Positions 13,968-21,718 of a stretch of 21,718 nucleotides of DNA are shown piece after piece; position 1 is the first letter of the stretch; every line of letters begins with the position of its first letter. The stretch is taken from assembly GCA_035275545.1 (NCBI GenBank), contig DATEMP010000204.1, positions 1 to 21,718 on the forward strand, written 5' to 3'. This stretch comes from WS-11 sp035275545 (GTDB lineage Bacteria > Eisenbacteria > RBG-16-71-46). The notes beneath the pieces are model-generated. The model did not search any database. It was not told where the DNA came from and saw only the letters and a program-made list of their open reading frames with translations. The position numbers and the translations under genes were made by a program.

Positions 13968-16637
13968 ATGTTCAAGAGTCTGCTCGGGAACAGCGCGAAG
14001 GAGCGGGATCTCACCGACGAAATGCGGGCGATCCTGGTCGAGATGCAGGAGGAGCGCGTCCGGCACGAGGCGGTCGTGGAACGCGTGCGCGAGTCGATCG
14101 AGCGCCTGCAGACGATCGGCGAGCCGCTCACCCAGGCGAGCAGTGACGTCGACGCGATGACCGAGCGGGTCGAGGAGCTCGAGGAGCGGCTCACGGGCTT
14201 CACCAAGCTCGAGTCGCAGCTCCAGTCCCTCGACGAGCGGGCCCAGCAGCTCGCCGAGAGCCACCAGCAGGCCGAGGCCGAGGTGTCCGGGGCGATCGAG
14301 AACGCCGAGCGGATCCGATCGGTGTTCGAGGAGCTGAGCCAGAAGGTCGACATCGCGACCGACCTCAAGGACCGCATCCACGCGTTCCTCGAGGTCGAGA
14401 AGCCGTTCCAGCTCGTGTGGGGCGACACCCAGCTCCTCAAGGGTCAGCTCGAAGGCACCACCGAGCACATGGCGAAGCTCCGCGAGCAGCACGAGCGGCT
14501 GCTCGATGCCCACAAGCTCTCGCTCTCCAAGATGGAGGCGATGGACCGCCGGCGCGAGGAGCTGAGCCGCGACCTCACGGACAAGGAGCGCCGGGTCGCG
14601 AACGTGGAGCAGTCGGTGCGCGGCATGGACGGCGTCCAGCACACCGTGAGCGAGATCAAGCAGGACATGGGGACGCTCAAGGCGCTCTCCGATTTCGTGG
14701 TGCAGAAGAACGCCGCGCTCGAAGCCCAGCGTGAAGCCGTGGAAGGAGCGCTCGCCCGCGCCGACCAGCTCGAGCGCGCGATGCGCCAGCTCGACACCGG
14801 CGTGCGGCAGCAGCACGAGAACGAGCAGAGCCTCGCCCAGCTCGAGGACCAGGTCACCTCGCTGCGGCTCCTCCACGAGCAGGTCATCGAGCGCTCGCGC
14901 GAGATCAGCCACCTCCAGCGCGAAGCCGACGACCGCGCCCAGGCGACCCGCGAGGACCTCTCCGCGGTGCAGGACGAGATGCGCAAGACGGTCGAGCGGT
15001 TCGACTTCGAGAGCCGCGGCCTCGAGTCGGTCACCCAGCGGGTTACCGACCTGCGCGGCTCGCTCACCGAGTTCGAGAGCCGCTACAACGGCCTGAGCGA
15101 GTCGGCCCGCACGGTGCACGAGCTCAACACCAAGACCGAGTCGCTGTCGGCCCAGCTCGGCGTGCTCGCCGACGAGACGGTGCGGATCGACGCCGAGGCT
15201 GCCAAGCTCCACGCGCTGCGCCGCGACCTGGACGAGATGAGCCAGACCGCGCGTGCCGCCAGCAGCCAGGTGGCGCGCATCGAGGAGGCCCGGCCCGCGG
15301 TCGAAGCGGCGGTGCGCGACCTCGGGCAGCTCTCGAGCGCCCACGCGTCGGTGAGCGACGCGCTCGAGCAGACCCAGCTCGCCCACTCGGAGATCGCGCG
15401 GATTCGCGAGAGCCAGTCGGAGACCCGCTCGTGGCTGACGAGCGTCGAGCAGTTCGTGGCCGAGCTGAGCGGACAGGTCACCGAGCTGCGCCAGCTCGCC
15501 CCCACGGTCGAGGTGGTGCAGCGGCAGGCGCAGCGCATCGACGAGACGATGGCGACCCTCGAGGATCGCCGCGGATTCGTCGACCAGCTGCAGGGCCGCA
15601 TCACCGAGCTCGGGACGCAGAACAACCAGATTGACGATCGCAGCCGCAAGCTCCAGGAGCGCATGGACGCGGCGGAGCAGCGCTTCGTCGAGCTCGCGTC
15701 CGAGGCCGAGGAGGCGCGCCGGATGACCGAGTCCCTGGAAGAGGTCACCACCCGGGTCGAGGAGGCGCGGCGCGGGGCCGACGAGATCCGCAAGGTGGTG
15801 GCGGCGACCGAGTCGCGCTGCCAGTCGGTCGAGGCGCTCGGCGAGCGCACCGAGTCGCTGCGGGACGAGCTCGAGCAGCGGCAGAAGGCGCTCGAGGCCG
15901 CGTCCCGCGACCTCCAGAAGGCGTCGAAGCTGCGGCAGGAAGCGGCGGCCTCGGCCCAGAAGCTCGAGGAGCTCACGCAGCAGCTGGTCGGCGGACTGGA
16001 GGATGCCGAGCGGCGGGTGAGTGAGGTCGACTCGCTCTCGCTGCAGCTCGAGGACCGCGGCGCCAAGCTGGTGGGCGTCGAGCGGCGCCTCGGCCAGTTC
16101 GAGGAGCGGCTCGCCAAGTGGGAGCTGGTCGAGCAGGAGATCGCCCGGTCGCTGGAGCACATCAGCTCCCGCCAGGGCACGGTCGAGACGCTCCAGGGCG
16201 ACCTGGAACGCATGTTCACCATGGCCGAGGAGACCGCGAAGAACGTGCGCGAGATCACGACCTCCCACCGCGAGGTCGAGGAGGGCCGGCGGCTGCTCGA
16301 CGAGGTGCGGAGCCGGCTGCGCGAGATCCAGGACACCAGCAGCGCGCTGGACGAGCGCAAGCGCCAGATGTCGAAGGCCGAGGAGCGGCTCGCCCGCGCC
16401 GAGGCACTGGTGGTCGACGTGCGGTCGAGCCTCGACACACTCGAGCAGCAGCGGGCGATCGTCGACCAGGCGATGGAGCGGGCAGGGTCGCTCCAGTTCC
16501 TGCTCAAGCAGGCGGAGGCCACCATCGAGGGCCTCCGCGAGGAGCGCAAGATGGTGACCCGCATCCGCTCGGCGGTGGCGATCGTGCGCGACGACGACGG
16601 CGACAGCGAGGACGAGGAGGTCCGGCAGGCCGCCTAG
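13968..16637 (+). CDS. Very long coiled-coil protein of unknown function
   Basis: This 889-residue protein has no signal peptide or membrane span and is built almost wholly of Glu/Gln/Arg/Leu-rich heptad-like sequence from about residue 10 to 865. It has one cysteine and three tryptophans. A proline-aromatic break, EKPFQLVWGD (144-153), interrupts the first quarter. The protein ends in a basic-hydrophobic stretch and an acidic tail (DDDGDSEDEEVRQAA). It resembles SMC arms, filament-forming or cytoskeletal proteins only in being coiled coil; no ATPase head, DNA-binding or chemoreceptor signalling motif is visible. AAGGAG lies six bases before ATG 13968; an in-frame GTG at 13965 is too close to the ribosome site. 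A strong terminator follows, and it appears to be a single-gene unit. Function is unknown; a cell-shape, polar-scaffold or chromosome-organising role would be guesswork. Confidence 0.85.
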   Translation: MFKSLLGNSAKERDLTDEMRAILVEMQEERVRHEAVVERVRESIERLQTIGEPLTQASSDVDAMTERVEELEERLTGFTKLESQLQSLDERAQQLAESHQQAEAEVSGAIENAERIRSVFEELSQKVDIATDLKDRIHAFLEVEKPFQLVWGDTQLLKGQLEGTTEHMAKLREQHERLLDAHKLSLSKMEAMDRRREELSRDLTDKERRVANVEQSVRGMDGVQHTVSEIKQDMGTLKALSDFVVQKNAALEAQREAVEGALARADQLERAMRQLDTGVRQQHENEQSLAQLEDQVTSLRLLHEQVIERSREISHLQREADDRAQATREDLSAVQDEMRKTVERFDFESRGLESVTQRVTDLRGSLTEFESRYNGLSESARTVHELNTKTESLSAQLGVLADETVRIDAEAAKLHALRRDLDEMSQTARAASSQVARIEEARPAVEAAVRDLGQLSSAHASVSDALEQTQLAHSEIARIRESQSETRSWLTSVEQFVAELSGQVTELRQLAPTVEVVQRQAQRIDETMATLEDRRGFVDQLQGRITELGTQNNQIDDRSRKLQERMDAAEQRFVELASEAEEARRMTESLEEVTTRVEEARRGADEIRKVVAATESRCQSVEALGERTESLRDELEQRQKALEAASRDLQKASKLRQEAAASAQKLEELTQQLVGGLEDAERRVSEVDSLSLQLEDRGAKLVGVERRLGQFEERLAKWELVEQEIARSLEHISSRQGTVETLQGDLERMFTMAEETAKNVREITTSHREVEEGRRLLDEVRSRLREIQDTSSALDERKRQMSKAEERLARAEALVVDVRSSLDTLEQQRAIVDQAMERAGSLQFLLKQAEATIEGLREERKMVTRIRSAVAIVRDDDGDSEDEEVRQAA

Positions 16638-16660
16638 ACACGCTCAATACGCAGTCCCCG

Positions 16661-16707
16661 AAACCCGGTCCGGCGCCCGATCTTCCGCGCTGGGCCGGGT
16701 TTTTCTT
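16661..16707 (+). terminator. Rho-independent terminator of the coiled-coil gene
   Basis: An 11-bp stem with one G-T wobble (AAACCCGGTCC at 16661-16671, GGGCCGGGTTT at 16692-16702) is followed by TTTTTCTT (16700-16707), starting 24 bases after the stop. This is the clearest terminator in the window. Confidence 0.85.
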
Positions 16708-16806
16708 GCGGATTCGAACCGTTTGCGGCTTCCTCCGGTCCAATCTGCGTCGTTGCGTCCGCCCGGCGAGCCCCGCGCCCGTTCCCCTCATCCGTGTGAG
16801 GATCCT

Positions 16807-19731
16807 GTGAAGCTCGTGCGCTCCCTTCTATTCCTATGGGTTCTTTCCCTGCTGCCCTCCCTGGCCCACGCCCAGACCGGGGCGCCGGCCGTCGCCTTGA
16901 GCCTCAAGGGCCGATTCCAGGACGTCGGCACCCGGAGCGCCGTTTCCGGGGTGCAGGTCAAGCTCACCAGCGCGATCGACACCAGCGACGTCCACCGGGC
17001 GGTGGGCAAGGACGACGGCAGCTTCGAGGTCACCGGGCTCGGTGCGCACAGCTACACGCTCGAAGCGACCCGCCTCGGCTACGCGCCGCTCAAGCAGGTG
17101 ATCCGTGTCACCAAGGCCGGGCAGGACGCGGGCGTGCTCGCCATGACCCCCGAATCCGTGCCGGTGGGTGGCATCACCGTGACCGAGTCCCCCGCGCCCG
17201 CGACGCAGAAGGGCGACACCACCGAGTACCGGGCCGGCGCAGTCAAGACCCACAAGGACGCGACCGCCGAGGACCTGGTGCAGAAGCTCCCGGGCGTCAC
17301 GATGGAGGGCGGCCAGATCAAGGCCCAGGGCGAGAACGTCCAGAACGTGCTGGTCAACGGCCGGCCGTTCTTCGGCAGCGATCCCACCGCGGCGTTGCGC
17401 AACCTGCCCGCCGACGTCGTCGACCGCATCCAGGTCTACGACCGCATGAGCGACCAGGCGGAGTTCAGCGGCTTCGACGACAACTCGCAGCAGCGCACGA
17501 TGAACTTCATCCTGCGCGACCAGAAGGCGAAGTTCGGCAAGCTCTACGGCGGCTACGGGGACCAGGACCGCTACCAGGCGGGCGGCAACGCCACGCTGGT
17601 GCGCGGGCCGACGCGCGTGACCGCGATCGGCATGTCGAACAACATCAACCAGAAGAACTTCTCCCCCCAGGATCTGTTCGGCGCCATGGGCGGTGGCGGC
17701 GGGGCGGGCCAGCGGATCATGATGATGGGCGGCGGCGGCGGATTCCGCGGCCCGGGCGGCGGCGGCGGCAACCAGGTGTTCCGCTTCGGCGGCGGGGGAG
17801 GATTCGGGGGCGGCGGCCAGTTCGACCCCAGCAGCTTCCTGGTGGGCCAGCAGAACGGCATCAGCACCACCCACTCCGGCGGCCTGAACTACACCGGGCA
17901 ATGGAGCAAGCACTTCTCGGCCACCTCGAGCCTGTTCATCAACGACAGCGACACCGACAACTCGCAGACGCTCACGCGGCAGTACCTGCCGCCCCAGGAC
18001 TCGCTCGCCTTCTACGACCAGAACACGGTGAGCGACAGCCGCAACCGCAACCAGCGCTTCGACGCACGGCTCGAGTGGACTCCGGACTCGACCAACTCGG
18101 TGATCCTCCAGCCGCGGCTCTATTTCCAGAACAACGACGCGAGCAGTCTCGGGGGCGCGGCCAACACCACGCTCGACGGCTCGCCGGTGAGCACCGCCCA
18201 GAGCGTCTCGAGCGACGCCACCGACGGCAACAACCTCTCCTCGCGGCTCACGCTCCGGCACCGGTTCGGGAAGCGCGGACGCAACGTCTCGGCCGAGCTC
18301 AACGCCGGGCACACGCTGCGGGACCTCGCTTCCGCCCAGCGCTCGCTCACCGACTTCTACTCGACGTCGGGGACGACGAGCGACACGCTCGACCAGCAGA
18401 TCACGTCGCACACGATCACCGACGCGTTCTCGACCCGGGTCGCCTTCACCGAGCGGCTGAGCCCCCGGGTCCAGCTCCAGGCGATCTACAACCCCTCGCT
18501 CACGCGCAGCGACGCAAACGCGCTCGGCCTGCGCTTCAACCCGCTCACCGGCGTCTACGACCTTCCCGACAGCGCGCTCTCGAACCGGTTCGAGAACCGG
18601 AATCTCATCCAGAACGGCGGGCTGGCGATGCTCTACACGCGCGGCGTGTGGCGGCTGCTCACCAACGTCTCGTACCAGAACCAGCGCCTGCGCTCGGAGC
18701 AGTCCTTCCCCGCCGTCCAGACCATCGAGCGCACCTTTGACGACGTGGTGCCCTCGGTGACCCTGAGCGGGACGTTCGCCAACCGGCGCAATCTCCGGCT
18801 CTCGTGGAACACCTCGACCAGCGCCCCCAGCATCGGCCAGCTCCAGAACGTGGTGAACAACTCGAACCCGCTCTCGCTCTCCACCGGGAATCCCAACCTG
18901 CGTCCCGCCTACAACAACACCCTTTCGCTGCGGCTCTCGGAGGCCAACCCGCTCAAGTCGACCAGCCGGTTCCTGTTCCTCAACGTGACCCGCACCTCGC
19001 ACCCGATCGCCAACACCACCTTCACCGCGGCCACCGACACCACCGTGAACGGAGTCGCGATGGCGCGCGGCACCCAGCTCTCGGCACCCGCCAACCTGGA
19101 CGTGTCGTGGAACGCGAACGCGTTCGCGGTCTACAGCCGCCCGCTCGCGAAGCTCAAGAGCATCCTGAGCCTCAATGGTGGCGGCACCCTGACGCGGAGC
19201 CCGACGCGCATCAACGACGCGATCAACGTGGCGCGCAACTACGCGATCCGCTCCGGCGTCGTGCTCTCCAGCAACATCAGCCAGAACCTGGACTTCACTG
19301 CGTCGTACTGGAGCACCTACAACATCTCCCGCAACACGCTGAGCGCGGGCACCACCGGCGACTACTTCACGCACTCGGCGGGGCTGAGGTTCAACGCGGT
19401 GGTGGGCCCGAAGATCGTGTTCCGGCAGGAGGCGAACCACAACCTGACCAGCGGCGTGCCCTCCGCCTACGGGCAGAAGGCCATGCTGCTCAACACGACC
19501 ATCGGCAAGAAGTTCCTCAAGAACGACCAGGGCGAGTTCCGGATCACCGCCATCGACGTGCTGCGCGAGAATCGCAGCGTCAACCGCAGCATCACCGAGT
19601 CGTACGTGCAGGATTCGCGCGACCGGACGCTGGGCCGCTACGTGCAGGCGGTGTTCACCTACACGTTCCGCTCGCCGTCCACCACCCCGGGCGGCGCGCC
19701 CGGCGGCGGCCCGGTCATCTTCGGCCGATAG
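16807..19731 (+). CDS. Outer-membrane beta-barrel protein with carboxypeptidase-like and plug domains
   Basis: This 974-residue protein starts at GTG 16807, five bases after GAGG, with a signal peptide cleaved after AHA (20-22). An immunoglobulin-like carboxypeptidase regulatory domain follows (about 33-115: FEVTGLGAHSYTLEATRLGY, 73-92). A plug domain comes next (about 118-240: DLVQKLPGV at 157-165, NVLVNGRPFFGSDP at 180-193). The rest is a barrel of alternating aromatic and polar strands with many Asn and Ser turns. This is the TonB-receptor-related layout common in Bacteroidota and related phyla. No convincing TonB box is seen, so TonB dependence is open. Residues 295-337 are a Gly-rich insert with a Met run. 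The last strand (YVQAVFTYTF) is followed by a Pro/Gly-rich tail ending IFGR rather than ending in an aromatic residue. The substrate is unknown. Confidence 0.85.
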   Translation: MKLVRSLLFLWVLSLLPSLAHAQTGAPAVALSLKGRFQDVGTRSAVSGVQVKLTSAIDTSDVHRAVGKDDGSFEVTGLGAHSYTLEATRLGYAPLKQVIRVTKAGQDAGVLAMTPESVPVGGITVTESPAPATQKGDTTEYRAGAVKTHKDATAEDLVQKLPGVTMEGGQIKAQGENVQNVLVNGRPFFGSDPTAALRNLPADVVDRIQVYDRMSDQAEFSGFDDNSQQRTMNFILRDQKAKFGKLYGGYGDQDRYQAGGNATLVRGPTRVTAIGMSNNINQKNFSPQDLFGAMGGGGGAGQRIMMMGGGGGFRGPGGGGGNQVFRFGGGGGFGGGGQFDPSSFLVGQQNGISTTHSGGLNYTGQWSKHFSATSSLFINDSDTDNSQTLTRQYLPPQDSLAFYDQNTVSDSRNRNQRFDARLEWTPDSTNSVILQPRLYFQNNDASSLGGAANTTLDGSPVSTAQSVSSDATDGNNLSSRLTLRHRFGKRGRNVSAELNAGHTLRDLASAQRSLTDFYSTSGTTSDTLDQQITSHTITDAFSTRVAFTERLSPRVQLQAIYNPSLTRSDANALGLRFNPLTGVYDLPDSALSNRFENRNLIQNGGLAMLYTRGVWRLLTNVSYQNQRLRSEQSFPAVQTIERTFDDVVPSVTLSGTFANRRNLRLSWNTSTSAPSIGQLQNVVNNSNPLSLSTGNPNLRPAYNNTLSLRLSEANPLKSTSRFLFLNVTRTSHPIANTTFTAATDTTVNGVAMARGTQLSAPANLDVSWNANAFAVYSRPLAKLKSILSLNGGGTLTRSPTRINDAINVARNYAIRSGVVLSSNISQNLDFTASYWSTYNISRNTLSAGTTGDYFTHSAGLRFNAVVGPKIVFRQEANHNLTSGVPSAYGQKAMLLNTTIGKKFLKNDQGEFRITAIDVLRENRSVNRSITESYVQDSRDRTLGRYVQAVFTYTFRSPSTTPGGAPGGGPVIFGR

Positions 19732-19749
19732 CTTCCTCGGGAACGACGA

Positions 19750-19783
19750 CGGCCCGCACCGTCAGGCGCGGGCCGCTTCGTTT
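19750..19783 (+). terminator. Terminator between the barrel gene and the response-regulator operon
   Basis: CGGCCCGC (19750-19757) and GCGGGCCG (19768-19775) form an 8-bp stem with a 10-base loop, followed by CTTCGTTTG. It begins 19 bases past the barrel stop and lies in the 78-base gap between convergent genes, so it may serve both strands, though the minus-strand tail is poorer in T. Confidence 0.65.
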
Positions 19784-19809
19784 GAGCTCGTGGCGGGTCG
19801 CGGGATCGA

Positions 19810-21279
19810 TCAGCCCGCGGCGCGCAGCGCTTCGGAGAGCGCCTGCCGCGTGCAGGCGTCGAGGTCCGCGTGGGCTTCCATCGCCTTCGCCAGGGCCTCG
19901 GGTGCCGGCTCGCCCTGCCGGCGGACCGCGGTGAAGCCCCGCGCCACCTTGAGCAGCGCGGCCGCTTCGGGCGCGTGCGCCATGTCGCAATCCTCGCCGT
20001 CGGCACCCGTGCTCACGTCCAGCAGGCGCCCGAGCTCGAGCAGCCGCCCGGTGGGATCCGCGGCGGCGGCGAGCGCCAGCGCGTGACGCCCGGAGGCGGT
20101 GAGTGCCCATTCGCCGAGCGCCGCGCCGTGGCCGATCAGGCCGCGCACGCGCGGGGTGATGAACAGGCTCCTCGCGGCGCGATCGGCGAGTGCCGCCGCC
20201 TCGACACGCATCTCGGAGTCGTCGATCGCCGCCACCTCGCCGGCCCGGGCGATCATGGTCTCGATCAGGCCGTCCGCGAGGGCCCGGCAGCGCCGCGCGT
20301 TGGCGAGCCCGACCGCGGCCGCGTCGCACAGCAGGTTGATCACGTCCAGGTCCAGGCACGAGACGTCCTCGCCGTCGATCCGATCGTCGGCGAGCAGCAC
20401 GCCCTCCATGCCGTTGAGGCCGCGCAGCGGCGCGATCAGGGAGATGCCCTGGGTCACGAGCTCCGGCAGCTCGGCGGCCAGCTCGGGGAACCGCTCCAGC
20501 TCGGCGCGGCGCACCGGCCGTCCCAGCCCGGCGAGCAGCGTCATGAGCTCACCATCGGGATCGAGCGAGAAGCCCGACACGCGTTCGAGCCCGTCGCCGC
20601 GGATCGCCAGCGGCACGTACGGTCCGCCCGCCCGCTCCGGGGCGAGCACGGCGGCGACGCTCACGTCCACCTGAGTCTGGACCGCGAGCAGGAATCGTCC
20701 GGCGAGCTCCTCGCCGTCGAGCGCTCCGTGCAGCTCGCGCGCCATGCCGGCGGTGAACTCGCGCAGCCGGCGCTCGCGCTGCAGCTCGGCGTGCGCGCGC
20801 TTGACGCTGTCACGGGTGCGGGCCAGCTCCATCTCGGCCTCGCGGCCACGACGGCGTGATTCGCGGGCGTCCGCGGCGCGCGCCAGCAGGCGCTTGATGC
20901 GGGCCACGAGCTCCTTGGGTGAGAACGGCTTCGCCAGGTAGTCGTCGGCGCCGCGTGCAAACCCCTGCAGGCGTGCCTCCATCTCGCTGGCCGCCGACAC
21001 CATGATGATGGGCAGGTAGGGATCATCGGGATCCTGACGCAGGATCTCGCACACTTCGAAGCCGCTCTTCTTGGGCAGGCGCACGTCGAGCACCACCAGG
21101 TCGGGGCGCTTGCCGAGCGCCAGCCGCACCGCCTCCTCACCGTCCACGGCACTCATGACCCGGTAGCCGTGCGCGGCGAGCGCGATGTTGAGCAGGTCGA
21201 CGACACGGCGGTCGTCGTCCACCACCAGGATGCACGGGGCGGTGGCGGTGTGAGGCACGGTGTTGGTCAGGCTCTTCAT
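19810..21279 (-). CDS. Response regulator with receiver, GAF-like and degenerate HD-GYP-like domains
   Basis: This 489-residue cytoplasmic protein begins with an intact receiver domain (about 15-130): acidic pocket D21-D23, phosphoacceptor D65 in LVVLDVRLPKKSG, S95 and K117 in AKPFSP. A short coiled coil (about 131-175) leads to a GAF-like domain (about 180-330). The C-terminal part (about 331-489) aligns by pattern with HD-GYP cyclic-di-GMP phosphodiesterases, including a region like their final helices (EAAALLKVARGFTAV, 438-452; EALAKAMEAHADLD, 461-474). However, the HD position reads LIGHGAALGEW (381-391) and no HHE or GYP motif remains. It probably acts as a protein- or ligand-binding output rather than an enzyme. 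The ATG at 21279 overlaps the upstream gene's stop (ATGA); the ATG at 21291 would extend into that gene. Confidence 0.8.
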   Translation of the reverse strand: MKSLTNTVPHTATAPCILVVDDDRRVVDLLNIALAAHGYRVMSAVDGEEAVRLALGKRPDLVVLDVRLPKKSGFEVCEILRQDPDDPYLPIIMVSAASEMEARLQGFARGADDYLAKPFSPKELVARIKRLLARAADARESRRRGREAEMELARTRDSVKRAHAELQRERRLREFTAGMARELHGALDGEELAGRFLLAVQTQVDVSVAAVLAPERAGGPYVPLAIRGDGLERVSGFSLDPDGELMTLLAGLGRPVRRAELERFPELAAELPELVTQGISLIAPLRGLNGMEGVLLADDRIDGEDVSCLDLDVINLLCDAAAVGLANARRCRALADGLIETMIARAGEVAAIDDSEMRVEAAALADRAARSLFITPRVRGLIGHGAALGEWALTASGRHALALAAAADPTGRLLELGRLLDVSTGADGEDCDMAHAPEAAALLKVARGFTAVRRQGEPAPEALAKAMEAHADLDACTRQALSEALRAAG

Positions 21280-21689
21280 CGGGCACCCCATTCTCGCGGG
21301 TCGGGATCTCCGCCCGCTCCGCCCGAAGTCTCGGGCACCAGGCGTTCGAGCAGCTGTTCGAGCGCCTCGCGCTCGTAGGGCTTGCGCAGGCAAGCGGTGA
21401 CGCCCGCGGTCCGCGCCGCGCTCTCGTCGTCGGCATCGCGCACCAGCGCGACCACCGCGACCTCGGAGGCGTAGCGGGCCAGCTCGGGCAGGAACTCGCC
21501 ATCGCGGGCATCGGGCAGCTCGCGATCGGCGCACACCAGGGTCCACATGCCGTGCGCGAGCATCTCGCGCAGCTCGCCCGCGGTGGCGACCGCGTGCACC
21601 TCGAAGCCCTGCTCCTCGAGCAACCGGACCAGGAAGATGCGGGCGGCGATCGAGTCCTCGGCAACCAGGGCGCGCCGGATGGTGCGCAT
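21276..21689 (-). CDS. Single-domain response regulator (start uncertain, near the window edge)
   Basis: This 137-residue receiver domain carries the acidic pair E11-D12, phosphoacceptor D55 (LVCADRELPD, 51-60) and K103 in LRKPYE. The Thr/Ser switch position is valine (V83 in VVALVRD), so signalling may differ from the norm. A Gly/Asp/Pro-rich tail (about 121-137) follows the domain. It is translationally coupled to the longer regulator downstream by ATGA. No Shine-Dalgarno stands before the ATG at 21689, and the frame stays open to the end of the window, so the true start may lie beyond it and another domain could precede this one. Without the upstream sequence a kinase partner cannot be named. 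Confidence 0.8.
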   Translation of the reverse strand: MRTIRRALVAEDSIAARIFLVRLLEEQGFEVHAVATAGELREMLAHGMWTLVCADRELPDARDGEFLPELARYASEVAVVALVRDADDESAARTAGVTACLRKPYEREALEQLLERLVPETSGGAGGDPDPREWGAR

Positions 21690-21718
21690 CGGCGGCGCAT
21701 CGGGCGGAGCGGCCTCCG

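Noticed and set aside
11937..16268. A 1443-codon open frame on the minus strand opposite the TPM, lemA and coiled-coil genes
   Set aside because: It spans three well-supported plus-strand genes and the intergenic region, its translation is low-complexity Leu/Arg/Glu/His/Ala text with no motif, and it is the expected antisense shadow of GC-rich coiled-coil codons.
1..21718. Search for tRNA, rRNA, CRISPR arrays, insertion sequences, attachment sites and phage genes
   Set aside because: Nothing with the required structure or motifs was seen by eye; no direct repeat array, transposase motif or tRNA-like clover-leaf stood out.

Overview
This is a GC-rich (roughly 70% by eye), gene-dense chromosomal segment of a Gram-negative bacterium. 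I see no transposase, integrase, tRNA, rRNA, CRISPR array or phage gene, so it reads as ordinary chromosome rather than an island. The lineage is inferred, not proven. A fused-gamma/alpha KorA with a KorB, a large outer-membrane beta-barrel with a carboxypeptidase-like N-terminal domain, and a LemA/TPM pair at this GC fit the FCB side of the tree (Candidatus Eisenbacteria or Gemmatimonadota). No single gene settles it.

Layout. 10-608 (+): a small [3Fe-4S]-type ferredoxin, coupled by a GTGA overlap to an ACT-domain protein. 605-1972 (-): a metallo-beta-lactamase-fold protein with two rhodanese domains. 2058-3668 (+): an ankyrin-repeat protein. 3665-6621 (-): the korA-korB operon for a 2-oxoacid:ferredoxin oxidoreductase. 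6806-7594 (-): a secreted four-unit repeat protein. 7831-9237 (-): an FprA-type ferredoxin-NADP reductase. 9313-11141 (+): a MATE transporter and a DinB-like protein. 11239-13583 (+): a three-gene run of a degenerate nucleotidyltransferase-fold protein, a TPM-domain membrane protein with a glycine tail, and LemA. 13584-13967: a non-coding stretch packed with hairpins. 13968-16637 (+): an 889-residue coiled-coil protein. 16807-19731 (+): an outer-membrane beta-barrel protein. 19810-21689 (-): two coupled response regulators, the larger ending in what looks like a dead HD-GYP domain.

How the genes may work together. KorAB would reduce ferredoxin during CoA-dependent 2-oxoacid oxidation, the ferredoxin at 10-219 is a possible carrier, and the FprA-like enzyme could exchange those electrons with NADP. 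The MBL-rhodanese protein suggests persulfide or sulfane-sulfur handling. These are separate transcription units, so the link is an inference from function and proximity.

The most interesting items are the long coiled-coil protein and the hairpin-rich region before it, the catalytically degenerate nucleotidyltransferase in an operon with TPM and LemA, the secreted protein whose cysteines are lost in matched pairs, the degenerate HD-GYP response regulator, and several promoter-like elements placed so close to the start codon that the mRNAs would be leaderless.
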